Source: Methanocella arvoryzae MRE50
Lineage (GTDB): Archaea > Halobacteriota > Methanocellia > Methanocellales > Methanocellaceae
Reading direction: 5' to 3'
DNA length: 64,000 nt
NCBI RefSeq assembly: GCF_000063445.1
Contig: NC_009464.1
Location: 1,302,001 to 1,366,000 of the forward strand
Part shown: one piece after another, positions 26,840 through 35,872 of the stretch
How the letters are laid out: each line of letters opens with the position of its first letter
How positions within the stretch are numbered: the stretch's first letter is position 1
Notes under the pieces: model-generated
Seen by the model: the letters and a program-made list of their open reading frames with translations, nothing else
The model's database searches: none
Told to the model about the DNA's origin: nothing
Translations under genes and position numbers: made by a program

Positions 26840-28765
26840 TTATATGCTGCCCACGAATTTCGGGCGCTTTGCGAGGCTTCTCACGACAGGCAGAGGCCTG
26901 TACGGGAGGCAGGCCGTCTCTTTGTGGATGCGCTCGACTAATTCCTCTACGGTCATCTCGACCTTGGCAGGCTTGTTCTGCTGAGATTCGGCCCTGACTA
27001 CTACCGGGATTTTGTCGCCGTTCATCTCGGCGTCGCCGATGGTGACCACGTAGGGGATCCACTCTTTGCCGGCGTCCCTGATCTTCTTGCCCACGGTCTC
27101 TTCCCGGTCGTCGATGTCGACCCGGACGTTGCACATCCTGTCAGCGAGGGCCTCGGCGAAGGGCACGTGCTTCTCGGAGATGGTGACGATCCTGACCTGG
27201 GTCGGGGAGAGCCAGACGGGCAGCATGGGGACAGCGCCCTTCTCGCTTTCCATGGCCTCTTTCTCCAGCAGGCCGTAAATGCACCGCTCGATGGCGCCCG
27301 AAGGCGAGCAGTGGAGGATGATGGGCCGCTGCCTGTTGCCGTTCTGGTCGACGTAGTTGATGTCGTACCGCTCGGCGTTCTCCACGTCGATCTGCACGGT
27401 GGAGAGAGCGCTGGCCTTGTTCAGCGAGTCGATGTAGTTGAACTCGAACTTGAGGACGAAGTAGAAGAACCGCTCTTCCCACATCTCCACGATGACCGGC
27501 TTGCCCGCCCTCTTCACCAGGCTCTGGATGAACGGGGTGTTGTTGTTATAGAAGTCCTTGGTGAACCGGATGGCGACCTCGTAGTCGGTCTTGATGTCGA
27601 TGCCGATGGTGTCGAGCGTGTTGATACACATTTCATATTGATCGCCGAACTCCTTTATGGCGCCGTCCATGTCAGTACATAACGTGTGCATATCCGGCAT
27701 GGTGAAGGCCCTGAGCCTGCGGAGGCCGACCAGCTCGCCTCTCTGTTCCTTCCTGAAGGAGTACCGGGTGAGCTCGATCATCTTGAGGGGGAGGTTCCTG
27801 TAGGAGATGGTCATGTCATGGTTCATCAGGAACTGGCCGAAGCACGCCGCAAACCGGAGGAACAGGTTCTTCTTGTCCGCGATGACGGTGTACTGCCTGG
27901 CCGGGAACCGGTCGAGGTACTTCTTGAGAGTCGGGTGCTCCATGTCGTACATGATAGGAGTCTCGACTTCCATGGCGCCTTTCTTGGCTGCCTCGCTGAG
28001 GACGAACTGCTCCAGCATGTTCTTCATGGCCCTTCCCTTGGGATACCACCGCATGTTACCCGGATCGCTGCCGGGCTCGTAGTCCGCCAGCTCCAGCCGG
28101 CGCATGAGCTCCACGTGGGGCGGCTCTCTGTCGACGGCCCTCTTCTTGGCCATCTCATAGTCAACAAACGCCTTGAGCTTGTCATGGCCCTTGTAATCGA
28201 AAGTCTTCGGGTCTTTCAACTGCCCGTCGACGTCTAAGATATAGAAATAGCTCTTGAGCTTTTCCTCGGCCTTGACTGCCTCGGAGACCACTTCCGGCTT
28301 CTCCGCTGCAACTGCCGGGGTGACGCTGACTGCCTCTACGCCCTCGGGCCTGATGGTCCTGGACAGTTCGGAGAGCGGATGGCCCTTACACTTGATGGTG
28401 AACGCCTTGTACCAGCCGAACGGGGCCCTGGCGACTTCGAAGCCTTTGCCTTTCAGGGCCGCCTCAAGGCCTTTCAGGACTTCCACCGCCATCTTAGGCG
28501 AGGAGAGGTTAGCGCTCAGGTGGGCGTAAGGGTAAAGCATGACACGGGTGGTCTTGACCTGTTCGGCTACCTTGATGATGGCTTCGAGGCCTTTTTCGAT
28601 GACGTACTGCGGATTGGACTCGTCCGGCTTCTCGACTGCCGCGAAGGCAGTGAGAGCTTCCTCCATTCGCCCGGACCTGACTGCGTCCTCGATTTTTTCG
28701 GCGACGGGTGTGCTCTTTTTCACCTCGTACTCGATGAAGTCGGAGTGGATGAGTAGTAATTGCAT
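26840..28765 (-). CDS. thrS: Threonyl-tRNA synthetase, archaeal type
   Basis: The 641-residue protein begins with the archaeal D-aminoacyl-tRNA-deacylase-like editing domain ([29 protein letters not shown], with [18 protein letters not shown]). It continues with the class II catalytic core: motif 2 [24 protein letters not shown], motif 3 near [19 protein letters not shown], and zinc ligands in RFAACFGQF. The C-terminal anticodon-binding domain is present ([30 protein letters not shown]). It charges tRNA-Thr with threonine. A GGTGAAA ribosome site precedes the ATG. It is divergent from the acetyl-CoA synthetase gene. Confidence 0.97.
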
Positions 28766-28794
28766 TCTTTCACCTAATGTTAGAACAATGATGT

Positions 28795-28983
28795 GATTTT
28801 CGGTTATATAATTTGGGGTGATATGTAGAGCGGCGATTGCTGTTTTTGCCGTTGAATGAGTGGCGGCTGGAAGATTAGCAGATCAGCGTTTTATTCACCC
28901 GCCGGAAATAATTAAATTACCAATCATTAACAATGGAAACCTTTATTTATCATGATTGTTTATTAGCAATCTGAGGGCATTAA
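28795..28983. promoter_or_regulatory. Divergent promoter region of thrS and acetyl-CoA synthetase genes
   Basis: On the minus strand AATTATATAACC (about 28801-28813) is the box A candidate for thrS, 36-48 bases before its start. On the plus strand CTTTATTTAT (28938-28947) is the candidate for the synthetase gene, followed by GAGGG at about 28973-28978 as ribosome site. No strong dyad operator was seen. Confidence 0.5.
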
Positions 28984-30795
28984 ATGACCGCCACAACGAG
29001 CAATGGAATGCTTAACTCAACCAAGGGCATCAGTGGTAAGAACTGGCAGGTGCGCAAAGTCGGCTCTGTCGAAGTAGTCGAAAAGTTCGGCGTGTGCAAC
29101 CTGGACTACCACAAGACCTGCAACAGCGGCTGGTGCTTCGACGAGGCAAAGAAGGACTTTGACTGGAACTACACCGGCCTGGTTAACATCGCCCACGAGG
29201 CGATCGACCGGCATGCCGCCTCCTGGCGAAAGAACAAGGTTGCGCTCTACTGGGAGGGCCCGAACAGGGAGCACGAGAAGTACACCTTCTCCGAGCTGAA
29301 GGCCCTGTCCGACAAGTTCGGCAACGTCCTGCGCAAGGCCGGCATCCAGAAGGGAGACAGAGTATTCGTCTACCTGCCCCGCATTCCGGAACTTTACATC
29401 AGCGCCATCGCCATCGCCAAGGTGGGCGCAATCTTCGCTCCGCTCTTCGGCGGGTTCAGGGCAGAGGCGGTCAGGGATCGCATGAACGACTGCGAGGCCA
29501 GGATGGTCATAACTACGCCGGACATGAAGCGCCTCGGTATCGACCCGATCAGGGCCGAGGTCCCGTCCCTCGAGACTGTCATCGTCTGCAAGGCGGACGC
29601 GAGCTACAAGTATGGCGAAGGCGAGCTGAACTTCGACGCGGAGATGACCTACGCTCCCGAAGAGTTCAAGATGGAGTGGTGCCACCTCGAAGACCCGGTC
29701 ATCATGCACTACACTTCCGGCACGACCGGCAAATCGAAGGGCGTCGTCCACGTCCACAACGCCATGATCGGCCACTACATCACCACTAAGTGGGTGCAGG
29801 ACCTGAGGGACGACGACGTCTACTGGTGCACCGCAGACCCCGGCTGGGTGACGGGCACGTCCTACGGTATCTTCGGGCCGTGGCTCTGCGGGGCCTCCCA
29901 GGTCATATACGCAGGACGGTTCACGGCTGACGCCTGGTACTCCATCATCGATCGCCACAAGGTCACCGTCTGGTACACCGCGCCTACGGCGCTCCGCATG
30001 CTCATGAAAGCGGGCGACGACGTCGCTGCTAAGTATAACCTGAAGAGCCTGCGGTACATCACCAGCGTGGGCGAGCCCCTGAACCCCGAAGTGATCAGGT
30101 GGGGCATGAAGGTCTACGACCTCCCGATCCACGAGAACTACTGGATGACGGAGACCGGCTGCAACATGATCGCCAACTTCTACAACCTGCCCCTGAAAAT
30201 CGGATCCATGGGCAAGCCTGTCCCGGGCATCCAGGCTGCGGTAGTTGACGACAAGGGCAACGTGCTTCCCCCCGGGGTGCCGGGCAACCTGGTGATCAAG
30301 CCCGAGTGGCCTTCCATGATGCGGGGCATCTGGAACAACGAGGAGAAGTTCAAGGAGTACTTCCGCATCCCCGGCTGGTACGTCACCGGAGACAGCGCCT
30401 GCGTCGACAGCGACGGGTACTTCTGGTTCATGGGCCGGGTCGACGACGTGATCAAGACGTCTGGCGAGAGGGTCGGGCCCTTCGAAGTGGAAAGTGCGCT
30501 TCTGGAGCACCCGGCATGCGCAGAGGCCGGCGTCATCGGCAAGCCGGACCCGCTCTACGGCAACATCATCAAAGCTTTCATCGCCCTCAAGCCCGGCTTC
30601 GAAGGCACTGAGGAGCTGAAGCGGGAGATTTCCGAGTTCGTCAAGACCAAGCTCGCGGCACACGCCTATCCCAGGGAGATCGAGTTCAAGAGCAGCCTGC
30701 CCAAGACCCGCAGCGGCAAGATCATGCGCCGTGTCCTGAAGGCACAGGAGCTCGGGCTGCCCCTGGGCGACCTCGCTACGCTGGACGACGAGTGA
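28984..30795 (+). CDS. acs: Acetyl-CoA synthetase (AMP-forming)
   Basis: The 603-residue enzyme belongs to the acyl-adenylate superfamily. The P-loop-like motif TSGTTGKSKG is at residues 244-253; YWMTETG, TGDSACVDSDGYFWFMGRVDDVIKTSGERVGPFEVE and the C-terminal LPKTRSGKIMRR with the conserved catalytic lysine (about 579) are all present. It activates acetate with ATP and CoA for assimilation. The short N-terminus compared with bacterial Acs resembles archaeal and AcsA-type enzymes, so a different short acyl substrate (for example propionate) is possible. It is monocistronic, with a strong hairpin downstream. Confidence 0.9.
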   Translation: MTATTSNGMLNSTKGISGKNWQVRKVGSVEVVEKFGVCNLDYHKTCNSGWCFDEAKKDFDWNYTGLVNIAHEAIDRHAASWRKNKVALYWEGPNREHEKYTFSELKALSDKFGNVLRKAGIQKGDRVFVYLPRIPELYISAIAIAKVGAIFAPLFGGFRAEAVRDRMNDCEARMVITTPDMKRLGIDPIRAEVPSLETVIVCKADASYKYGEGELNFDAEMTYAPEEFKMEWCHLEDPVIMHYTSGTTGKSKGVVHVHNAMIGHYITTKWVQDLRDDDVYWCTADPGWVTGTSYGIFGPWLCGASQVIYAGRFTADAWYSIIDRHKVTVWYTAPTALRMLMKAGDDVAAKYNLKSLRYITSVGEPLNPEVIRWGMKVYDLPIHENYWMTETGCNMIANFYNLPLKIGSMGKPVPGIQAAVVDDKGNVLPPGVPGNLVIKPEWPSMMRGIWNNEEKFKEYFRIPGWYVTGDSACVDSDGYFWFMGRVDDVIKTSGERVGPFEVESALLEHPACAEAGVIGKPDPLYGNIIKAFIALKPGFEGTEELKREISEFVKTKLAAHAYPREIEFKSSLPKTRSGKIMRRVLKAQELGLPLGDLATLDDE

Positions 30796-30819
30796 TCCTG
30801 CCCGGAGCCCGGCATTACC

Positions 30820-30844
30820 GCAGGGGCATGTGGCATGCCCCTGC
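30820..30844 (+). terminator. Hairpin after the acetyl-CoA synthetase gene
   Basis: GCAGGGGCATG-TGG-CATGCCCCTGC is an 11-bp perfect stem with a three-base loop, 25 bases after the stop codon. It is also the first of three related hairpins in this gap. Confidence 0.6.
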
Positions 30845-30974
30845 ACCTCCAGACCTTAGAAATTATCCGCATTCCGCGGAGGATCTGCAGGGCAACCGAT
30901 ATCCCTGCACTTCCCCGCAATGACGATTATCCGCATCCAGCACGAGGCTTGCGGGGGTGAACGCCCCTGCACTT
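30820..30974. repeat. Three related GC-rich hairpins in tandem
   Basis: The hairpins at 30820-30844, 30886-30909 and 30951-30970 all end in CCCTGCAC. The second and third are each preceded by ATTATCCGCAT. Spacing is about 65 bases. This is a small tandem array of a palindromic repeat, non-coding. Confidence 0.5.
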
Positions 30975-31368
30975 CTCGTCGATTTTTCCCGGCTTTCGCT
31001 AAATCGCTGCTTCGGATTAAACGGCGAAGCTCAAACGACGGAAACTTCTCCGATTTCCGCAACTGGAAGGCATATAAATTATATATCACTAAAAATAATT
31101 ATGTATTGTAGTGCGGCAGGACAACGATACCTGCCCCGGTGTACAAATATAACGCTAATCCAGGACTCGTCAGGCCAGTGCCGTCACAGGGTTAGCCTGC
31201 TACCTGACCTCTGAACGGCAGGGCTGGCCGCGCATGTAGATCAGATGACCGATTTAAACAGGGAGGTGTTAGCTCAGCGACAGGCGAGAAAAGTAATGCT
31301 TCGGATATGATGTCGATCATTGGACTGCTACGCGGGACTAATCTACCGGATAACTAATTTAGAAGGGG
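30975..31368. other. Intergenic region upstream of the methyltransferase gene
   Basis: AT-rich sequence at 31076-31104 (ATAAATTATATATCAC) is promoter-like. GGGGGTGAT at 31365-31373 is a perfect match to the archaeal Shine-Dalgarno consensus but overlaps the GTG at 31369. No gene was recognised. Confidence 0.35.
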
Positions 31369-32385
31369 GTGATAACCAGAAACTTCAACTACCTGGATAT
31401 GACTCGAGAGATCTCTTTTTCTTCAACGTTTTTATCGGGGGTACCGGGCTACGAGATAGAAATCACAGTTCCTGGTACCGATAGCAATATATGTTCCCAT
31501 ACTGATATTCTCAGGCTGGCTATCATGATCACAGACGACTTCGACTACCTCGCCCCTGGCGGCCGCTCGTTTACGCTTACTTCCGGGCTGATCGCCCGCC
31601 TGAACGCCAGGTCCAGAGTGCTGGAGATCGCCTGCGGCAAAGGGGAAGCGTCCTGCGCGATCGCGCAGCAGTTCGGATGTAAAGTCGAAGGGTTCGACAT
31701 CGACCGGGGCCTGATCTCCTACGCCAGCGACAAGGCGCTGGACACCGGCGTGGGCGAGATCGTGCAGTTCGAGGTCCGGGACGGCACTAAAATGGACTTC
31801 GGCACCGGACACTACGATTTGATCCTCGCCGAAGGCGGAGCGCTCACCTACATCGGCAGGGAAAAAGGACTCAGGCGCTGCGCCGATCTCCTTAAAGATG
31901 GCTCTTACCTGGCGCTGACCGACCTGATTTACCTGCGGGAGGACGTGCCGCCGGAGATCAGAGAGGTCTACGAGGAGAACGGCACCTTCCGGTTCCTGAA
32001 CGAAATCGGATACCGCCGGCTGCTGGAGCAGAACGGATTCGAGATCGTTCACCTCTCCATGGTGCCCCAGTCGGCCTGGGACAGGTACTACATGTCCATG
32101 AGCCGGCTGATCAAGAAAGCAGACTTCGGCTTCCCAGAGGAGTTCCGGCAAGCCCTGGCTAAAGAGATCGACGTGTACTACGCTAAGAACGCCATGTTCT
32201 ACGTTGGCTACGTATATATTGTGGCGAGGATGGCGAGGGATAAAATCGTGGGCCAGGGGCCTGAAAACTTGAGGATACCGATGCTGGGCTTTTACTCTGC
32301 CGAACCCGCGGAGGAAAAAGTGCCGGAGAAGAAAGCCAGAGCGCCGGCGAAGAAGGCTAAATCCTCTGATAGGCGGAAATCGTAG
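31369..32385 (+). CDS. Class I SAM-dependent methyltransferase
   Basis: The SAM-binding motif I is clear (RVLEIACGKGEASCAIAQQFGCKVEGFDID), with GHYDLILAEGGALTYIG as post-motif. The C-terminal tail is basic (KKARAPAKKAKSSDRRKS). The fold proper begins at MITDDFDYLAPGGRSFTL (ATG 31525), preceded by TATA-like sequence at about 31487. The frame is open back to GTG 31369 within a strong ribosome-site sequence, so the first 52 residues are uncertain. The substrate is unknown; the family resembles small-molecule or ubiquinone/menaquinone-type methyltransferases. The Lys-rich tail could contact nucleic acid. Confidence 0.75.
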   Translation: MITRNFNYLDMTREISFSSTFLSGVPGYEIEITVPGTDSNICSHTDILRLAIMITDDFDYLAPGGRSFTLTSGLIARLNARSRVLEIACGKGEASCAIAQQFGCKVEGFDIDRGLISYASDKALDTGVGEIVQFEVRDGTKMDFGTGHYDLILAEGGALTYIGREKGLRRCADLLKDGSYLALTDLIYLREDVPPEIREVYEENGTFRFLNEIGYRRLLEQNGFEIVHLSMVPQSAWDRYYMSMSRLIKKADFGFPEEFRQALAKEIDVYYAKNAMFYVGYVYIVARMARDKIVGQGPENLRIPMLGFYSAEPAEEKVPEKKARAPAKKAKSSDRRKS

Positions 32386-32448
32386 CCATTTCTGGAACTT
32401 TTTGAATATTCGTCATTCAGGCCCTCCATAGCCTCCGGTTCCTCACTA

Positions 32449-32643
32449 TCCTCCTCTCTGACCTCCTGACCTCTCTGACCTCTCCCTGAGATCGTTCTCT
32501 CTGATCTCCGGCGCCTCCGAAACCTCCCTGTTGCCCGGCTTGCGCACAAGTATCATGGAAAACGGGAGGTTGGGGAGTGCCCGGAGGCCCGGGAGACTTT
32601 TCAAACTGGGAGGTCAGGGAGGTCAGGAGGTCTGAGAGGAGGA
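32449..32643. repeat. CTCC-rich foldback element, copy 1
   Basis: The left arm at 32449-32486 (starting TCCTCCTCTCTGACCTCC) is nearly the reverse complement of the right arm at 32608-32643 (GGGAGGTCAGGGAGGTCAGG...). About 120 bases separate the arms, and shorter inner inverted segments occur within them. A related element lies at about 35668-35827. Confidence 0.6.
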
Positions 32644-32690
32644 AGGTGAGTGCCCGGAGGATTGAAGAGGGAAAACCGGCTGTCGGGAAT

Positions 32691-32731
32691 CGCCTTGAGA
32701 ACGCCTGCATTCACAGGCGTTCTCGAAGGCG
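32691..32731. repeat. Strong stem-loop
   Basis: CGCCTTGAGAACGCCTG pairs with CAGGCGTTCTCGAAGGCG, with one bulged base and the loop CATTCA. It is non-coding, between two repeat elements. It could be a terminator or a folded RNA element. Confidence 0.5.
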
Positions 32732-32740
32732 AGTCGTACA

Positions 32741-32959
32741 CGATCGCTGCGCTGTGCATAATCACAGATTGCACGGATTGCACAGATTGCACAGATGATT
32801 AACTGAAAAACAGAAGTATGGGAAGCCTTTTCCGATCATTATCGATGAGCCTCTGTGCAATCTGTGCAATCTGTTAAATCTGTGTCCAAGCACAGCGCAG
32901 CGTTCGTATTGCTGTCCCACTGAATCAGAGCAATCCGGTAAGGCACAGCGCAGCGTTCG
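32741..32959. repeat. Foldback/MITE-like element, copy 2 (short form) with one 53-bp unit
   Basis: The core 32741-32906 (166 bp) starts CGATCGCTGCGCTGTGC and ends GCACAGCGCAGCGTTCG. Inside, CACAGATT-type words on the left face AATCTGTG-type words on the right. One 53-bp unit follows, so the terminal motif recurs at 32944-32959, exactly 53 bases after 32891. Confidence 0.7.
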
Positions 32960-33168
32960 TGTACGTTCGCACGAGAATTTGCAAGGGCTATACCCCCTAC
33001 GACTTGATAGGGCACATGTCCAAAAAGTTACAGTAAAGACTATACTTCGGGTACTTCGTGTAAATGGTACGGGCACTCGTACGAAACATTTCAGAGATGA
33101 CTCGTGGATGAAAAGGGAATTTTCAAGTAAGGGGATATGAAAAATTTAACGTTTGCCCTGAAAGGGTT

Positions 33169-33314
33169 GAAAATACCGCCAAGACCGCCAAGGTGCCAGG
33201 CTCGCCAAGCCATATTTAGCTATTCGTAGCGATCCTGATCGAAAAGCCCTTGGCGTTCCATGAAAAATTAGCTCTTGGCGGGCCTGGCCCCTTGGCGTGC
33301 CTGGCGGTATTTTC
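33169..33314. repeat. Foldback repeat, CCGCCA...TGGCGG family, copy 2
   Basis: GAAAATACCGCCAAGACCGC at the left end pairs with the right end (CCTTGGCGTGCCTGGCGG followed by TATTTTC). The inner arms also contain GCCAGGCTCGCCAAG and CTTGGCGGGCCTGGC. The element is 146 bp and non-coding, related to 8868-8975. Confidence 0.6.
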
Positions 33315-33579
33315 GACTTATGCCGGGCCAACTTTCAATTTTCCATAGCCTTTACCTGAATGTTCCATTTTTCATAAGGCGAGTGCCTGGCTTCCAGACG
33401 TGCCTGGCGGCCCTATAACCATAGCCGATATAACACATTTTTCATAAGACTATACTTCGTCTACATTGTGTAAACGGTACGGATACTTATACAAAATTTT
33501 TCATAAATGACAACGGGCCGCATTTGGACACGGAAGGTATAAATACTGGCAGACATATTTTAGGTTCGCACTTTTAGAC

Positions 33580-33654
<75 letters not shown>

Positions 33655-33852
33655 TTAGTTTTTTTAGGGATATCATTCCTTCTTTTGATTCTCCGCCATC
33701 TCTTACTTTCTGTTTGAGACAGAGCAGATACAGTTCCGGGATTCCGGGCATCGCTAGTACACCCTTCTTAAAGGTTACCTATTTATACAAGGTCTTACAG
33801 TTAATACCGCTCCAGGCAGAGGCCAAATAAAAACTGAAAGGGGTGACCAGGC

Positions 33853-33963
33853 ATGGCGGCTAAGAATGAGAAGTGCTATCTTTGCGGCAAAAAGGCGACT
33901 GAGCAGCTGAACGGCAGGCCGGTATGTGCAGGCTGCGCGAAGAAGCAGCAGAAAAAGAAGTAA
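33853..33963 (+). CDS. 36-residue zinc-ribbon-like peptide
   Basis: The ATG at 33853 is preceded by GGGGTGACC (a good ribosome site). The peptide contains CYLCGKKATEQLNGRPVCAGC (two CxxC knuckles, about 14 residues apart) followed by a Lys/Gln-rich tail KKQQKKK. It probably binds one zinc ion. Short two-knuckle peptides with basic tails may contact nucleic acid or ribosomes, but no family function is known to me. It lies 200 bases after tRNA-Glu. Confidence 0.7.
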   Translation: MAAKNEKCYLCGKKATEQLNGRPVCAGCAKKQQKKK

Positions 33964-34169
33964 GGCCATTAAAGGCCCGTTATCGATCGCTCCCTGCGAG
34001 AGTAACTAAAACATCACCATTTACCCTTTTTGTTATCGGGCCATACAGCCCGTTTTCACAGATGCCAGTTCGGGTGCAAGCACTACGGCGAGCGGCCGAC
34101 CTGTCCGCCGTATAGCCCGGCGCCGGAGATGGTGCCGGCGCTCATGCTTTTACTGCTTGAGTGACGGGA

Positions 34170-35507
34170 TTATCGCCCGGCGGCAGGCAGGATAACGACG
34201 AACCGGCATCCTTTAGTATAGTCGCCCGCTATCCGGTTTTCTACCCACACTCTGCCTCCGAAGTCGGACACAAGCGTCTGGACCAGCTCCAGCCCCAGCC
34301 CTCCTTTATACCGTTTTTCAGGCCCGCAGCTGTACCGGCTGAATAGCTGGCTTTTTTTATCGTCCGGGATGCCCGGGCCGTTATCTTCGATCATGGTAGC
34401 AATGTACGGTTTTCCCTGCTCTGTCACCCATGCGGCCCTGACGTTGATCTCGAGACGCCTGTCGGGGGGAGAGTGCTTGATCGCGTTGCCTATGATGTTG
34501 GAGAAGATGTCTTTGGCCAGCTCATTGGCAGGGACGAACAGGCCCTCCTCGGGGGTGTAGCTGATTTTGACGTCCCTCCCGGGGACGATGGCGTATTCCT
34601 GCACGACTTCCCGGAGGATCGCATCCAGATCAAAGACCCGGGATTTCAGCCCGCCTTTTTTGGCGCTCTGCAGCTTTTTCACGTTCTCGATGAGCCTGAT
34701 GCTGCTGCGGAGGGTCTCGATCGGCCGCTCGATCAGGTACCGGTGCTCTTCCTTTGTCAGGCCTCCCTTGTCAAGCTCCTGCAAGGCCAGTTCCATGAAT
34801 CCGAGTGTCATCTGGTTGAGGTTGTTGAGGTCGTGGCTCATGAGGTCGAGGTACATCTCGGCCTGATTCTTAGCCTCCTGTTGCGCTTTTTCCGCCCTCT
34901 TGCGCAGGATGATCCGCCAGACGCCGTCCATCAGCAGGGTGAGCTGCCGGGCGTCAGAGTGGTTGTAGTCCCCGTCCTTGTTAGCGACTTCAGCCAGGGC
35001 TACCACGGAGTTGTCGTCGAAGACGGGCACGGCCAGGAAGTTCTTCAGCTGGAGATGGCCTGGAGGAAAGCCTTTTTTTGCCGGGTGAGGTGCCGCGAAG
35101 TCGTTGAGGATGATCGCCTTACGCTGCCGGATCGGCTCTGCCCAGATGCCACCGCTTTCCAGGACGTAGGAGTGAGGCATACCCAGGACATTACACCTCT
35201 GCAGTGTCTTGCTGGAATAGTTGTACAGGTTTACCACGCCCTTCTTGTAGTCCAGCGCGCCCATCCAGCCGATTTCGCTTCCGGTCAGCCTTATGCATTC
35301 TTCCAGAGCGAAGTTGGCTATGTCCTGCTCGGACGCGTCACCGAGCTGACCCAGCCTCAGCAGCGCCTCGAGGCGCGCCTCGTCCAGCTTCAGGTCTTCC
35401 TCCGACGCCTTTTGCCGATGGGCAGCATCTTGCAGTTCGGAGACCTGCCGTTTCAGGTTCGCTATTTCCCTCTCAAGCTCTTCGTACGATTTTCCTTCCT
35501 CGGACAT
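34170..35507 (-). CDS. Soluble sensor histidine kinase: coiled coil, GAF, DHp, HATPase
   Basis: The 445-residue protein has an N-terminal coiled coil (YEELEREIANLKRQVSELQD). A GAF domain follows at about 45-205 (IGWMGALDYKKGVVNLYNYSSK, NFLAVPVFDDNSVVALAEVANK). The DHp helix pair has phosphoacceptor His225 in MSHDLNNLNQMTLGFMELAL. The HATPase shows N-box DIFSNIIGNAIKHSP, DNGPGIPDDKK and GGLGLELVQ. There is no membrane segment, so the signal is cytoplasmic. No response regulator is adjacent. A palindromic operator and TATA box lie upstream. Its DHp motif closely resembles the orphan protein at 37214-37537. Confidence 0.9.
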   Translation of the reverse strand: MSEEGKSYEELEREIANLKRQVSELQDAAHRQKASEEDLKLDEARLEALLRLGQLGDASEQDIANFALEECIRLTGSEIGWMGALDYKKGVVNLYNYSSKTLQRCNVLGMPHSYVLESGGIWAEPIRQRKAIILNDFAAPHPAKKGFPPGHLQLKNFLAVPVFDDNSVVALAEVANKDGDYNHSDARQLTLLMDGVWRIILRKRAEKAQQEAKNQAEMYLDLMSHDLNNLNQMTLGFMELALQELDKGGLTKEEHRYLIERPIETLRSSIRLIENVKKLQSAKKGGLKSRVFDLDAILREVVQEYAIVPGRDVKISYTPEEGLFVPANELAKDIFSNIIGNAIKHSPPDRRLEINVRAAWVTEQGKPYIATMIEDNGPGIPDDKKSQLFSRYSCGPEKRYKGGLGLELVQTLVSDFGGRVWVENRIAGDYTKGCRFVVILPAAGR

Positions 35508-35543
35508 GGCATATCATGCGACTATAACAATTATTTATATTCA

Positions 35544-35567
35544 ATTATATAATCGTATGTATACGAT
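35544..35567 (-). promoter_or_regulatory. Promoter with perfect palindrome upstream of the GAF kinase
   Basis: ATCGTATGTATACGAT (35552-35567) is a perfect inverted repeat, overlapping the upstream end of a box A-like ATTATATAATT (about 35543-35553, minus direction). Its 13-base core TCGTATGTATACG is identical to the second hcp operator at 21198-21210. Confidence 0.6.
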
Positions 35568-35872
35568 GAGATAAGTACTTCTGCTCGTATCTGCCTTAGT
35601 ATTTCCCGGCCTGCCCCGGGCCAATAATAGGGTAAAGTAGCACCCGTATTGACTAACGTCTGGAGTCCTGGTGGTCGGGGAGTTCCCGGGAGGCCGGGGA
35701 GGATTTTCAAGCTGGGAGGTTAGGGAGATAAGAGAGGTAGGAGAGGAGGATTGGGAGTGTGGAAAGGTTTGGGAGGATTTTTTAAAGATATTCTCTCTGA
35801 CCTCCTGACCTCTCAAGCCTCCCGGACCGGGGTTTTATGTGGTCACCTGTACCATGCAGGTGTCGCTCAGGT
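35568..35872. repeat. CTCC-rich foldback element, copy 2, in intergenic DNA
   Basis: The left part (CCCGGGAGGCCGGGGAGGAT, then GGGAGGTTAGGGAGATAAG) and the right part (TCTCTCTGACCTCCTGACC...CCTCCCGG) form an imperfect inverted repeat over about 35680-35827. It shares words and layout with 32449-32643. No gene is seen in this stretch. Confidence 0.5.

Larger units (their letters stand above)
32386..33579. other. 1.2-kb non-coding, repeat-dense region before tRNA-Glu
   Basis: No supported gene lies here. The region contains, in order, a CTCC-rich foldback (32449-32643), a strong hairpin (32691-32731), a short foldback element with 53-bp unit (32741-32959), and two diverged 67-bp direct repeats (33034-33101 and 33445-33511). 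Between the direct repeats is a CCGCCA-family foldback (33169-33314). Confidence 0.65.

Noticed and set aside
29017-30846. 609-residue minus-strand frame across the acetyl-CoA synthetase gene
   Set aside because: It is an antisense shadow in GC-rich coding DNA. The plus strand carries all enzyme motifs.
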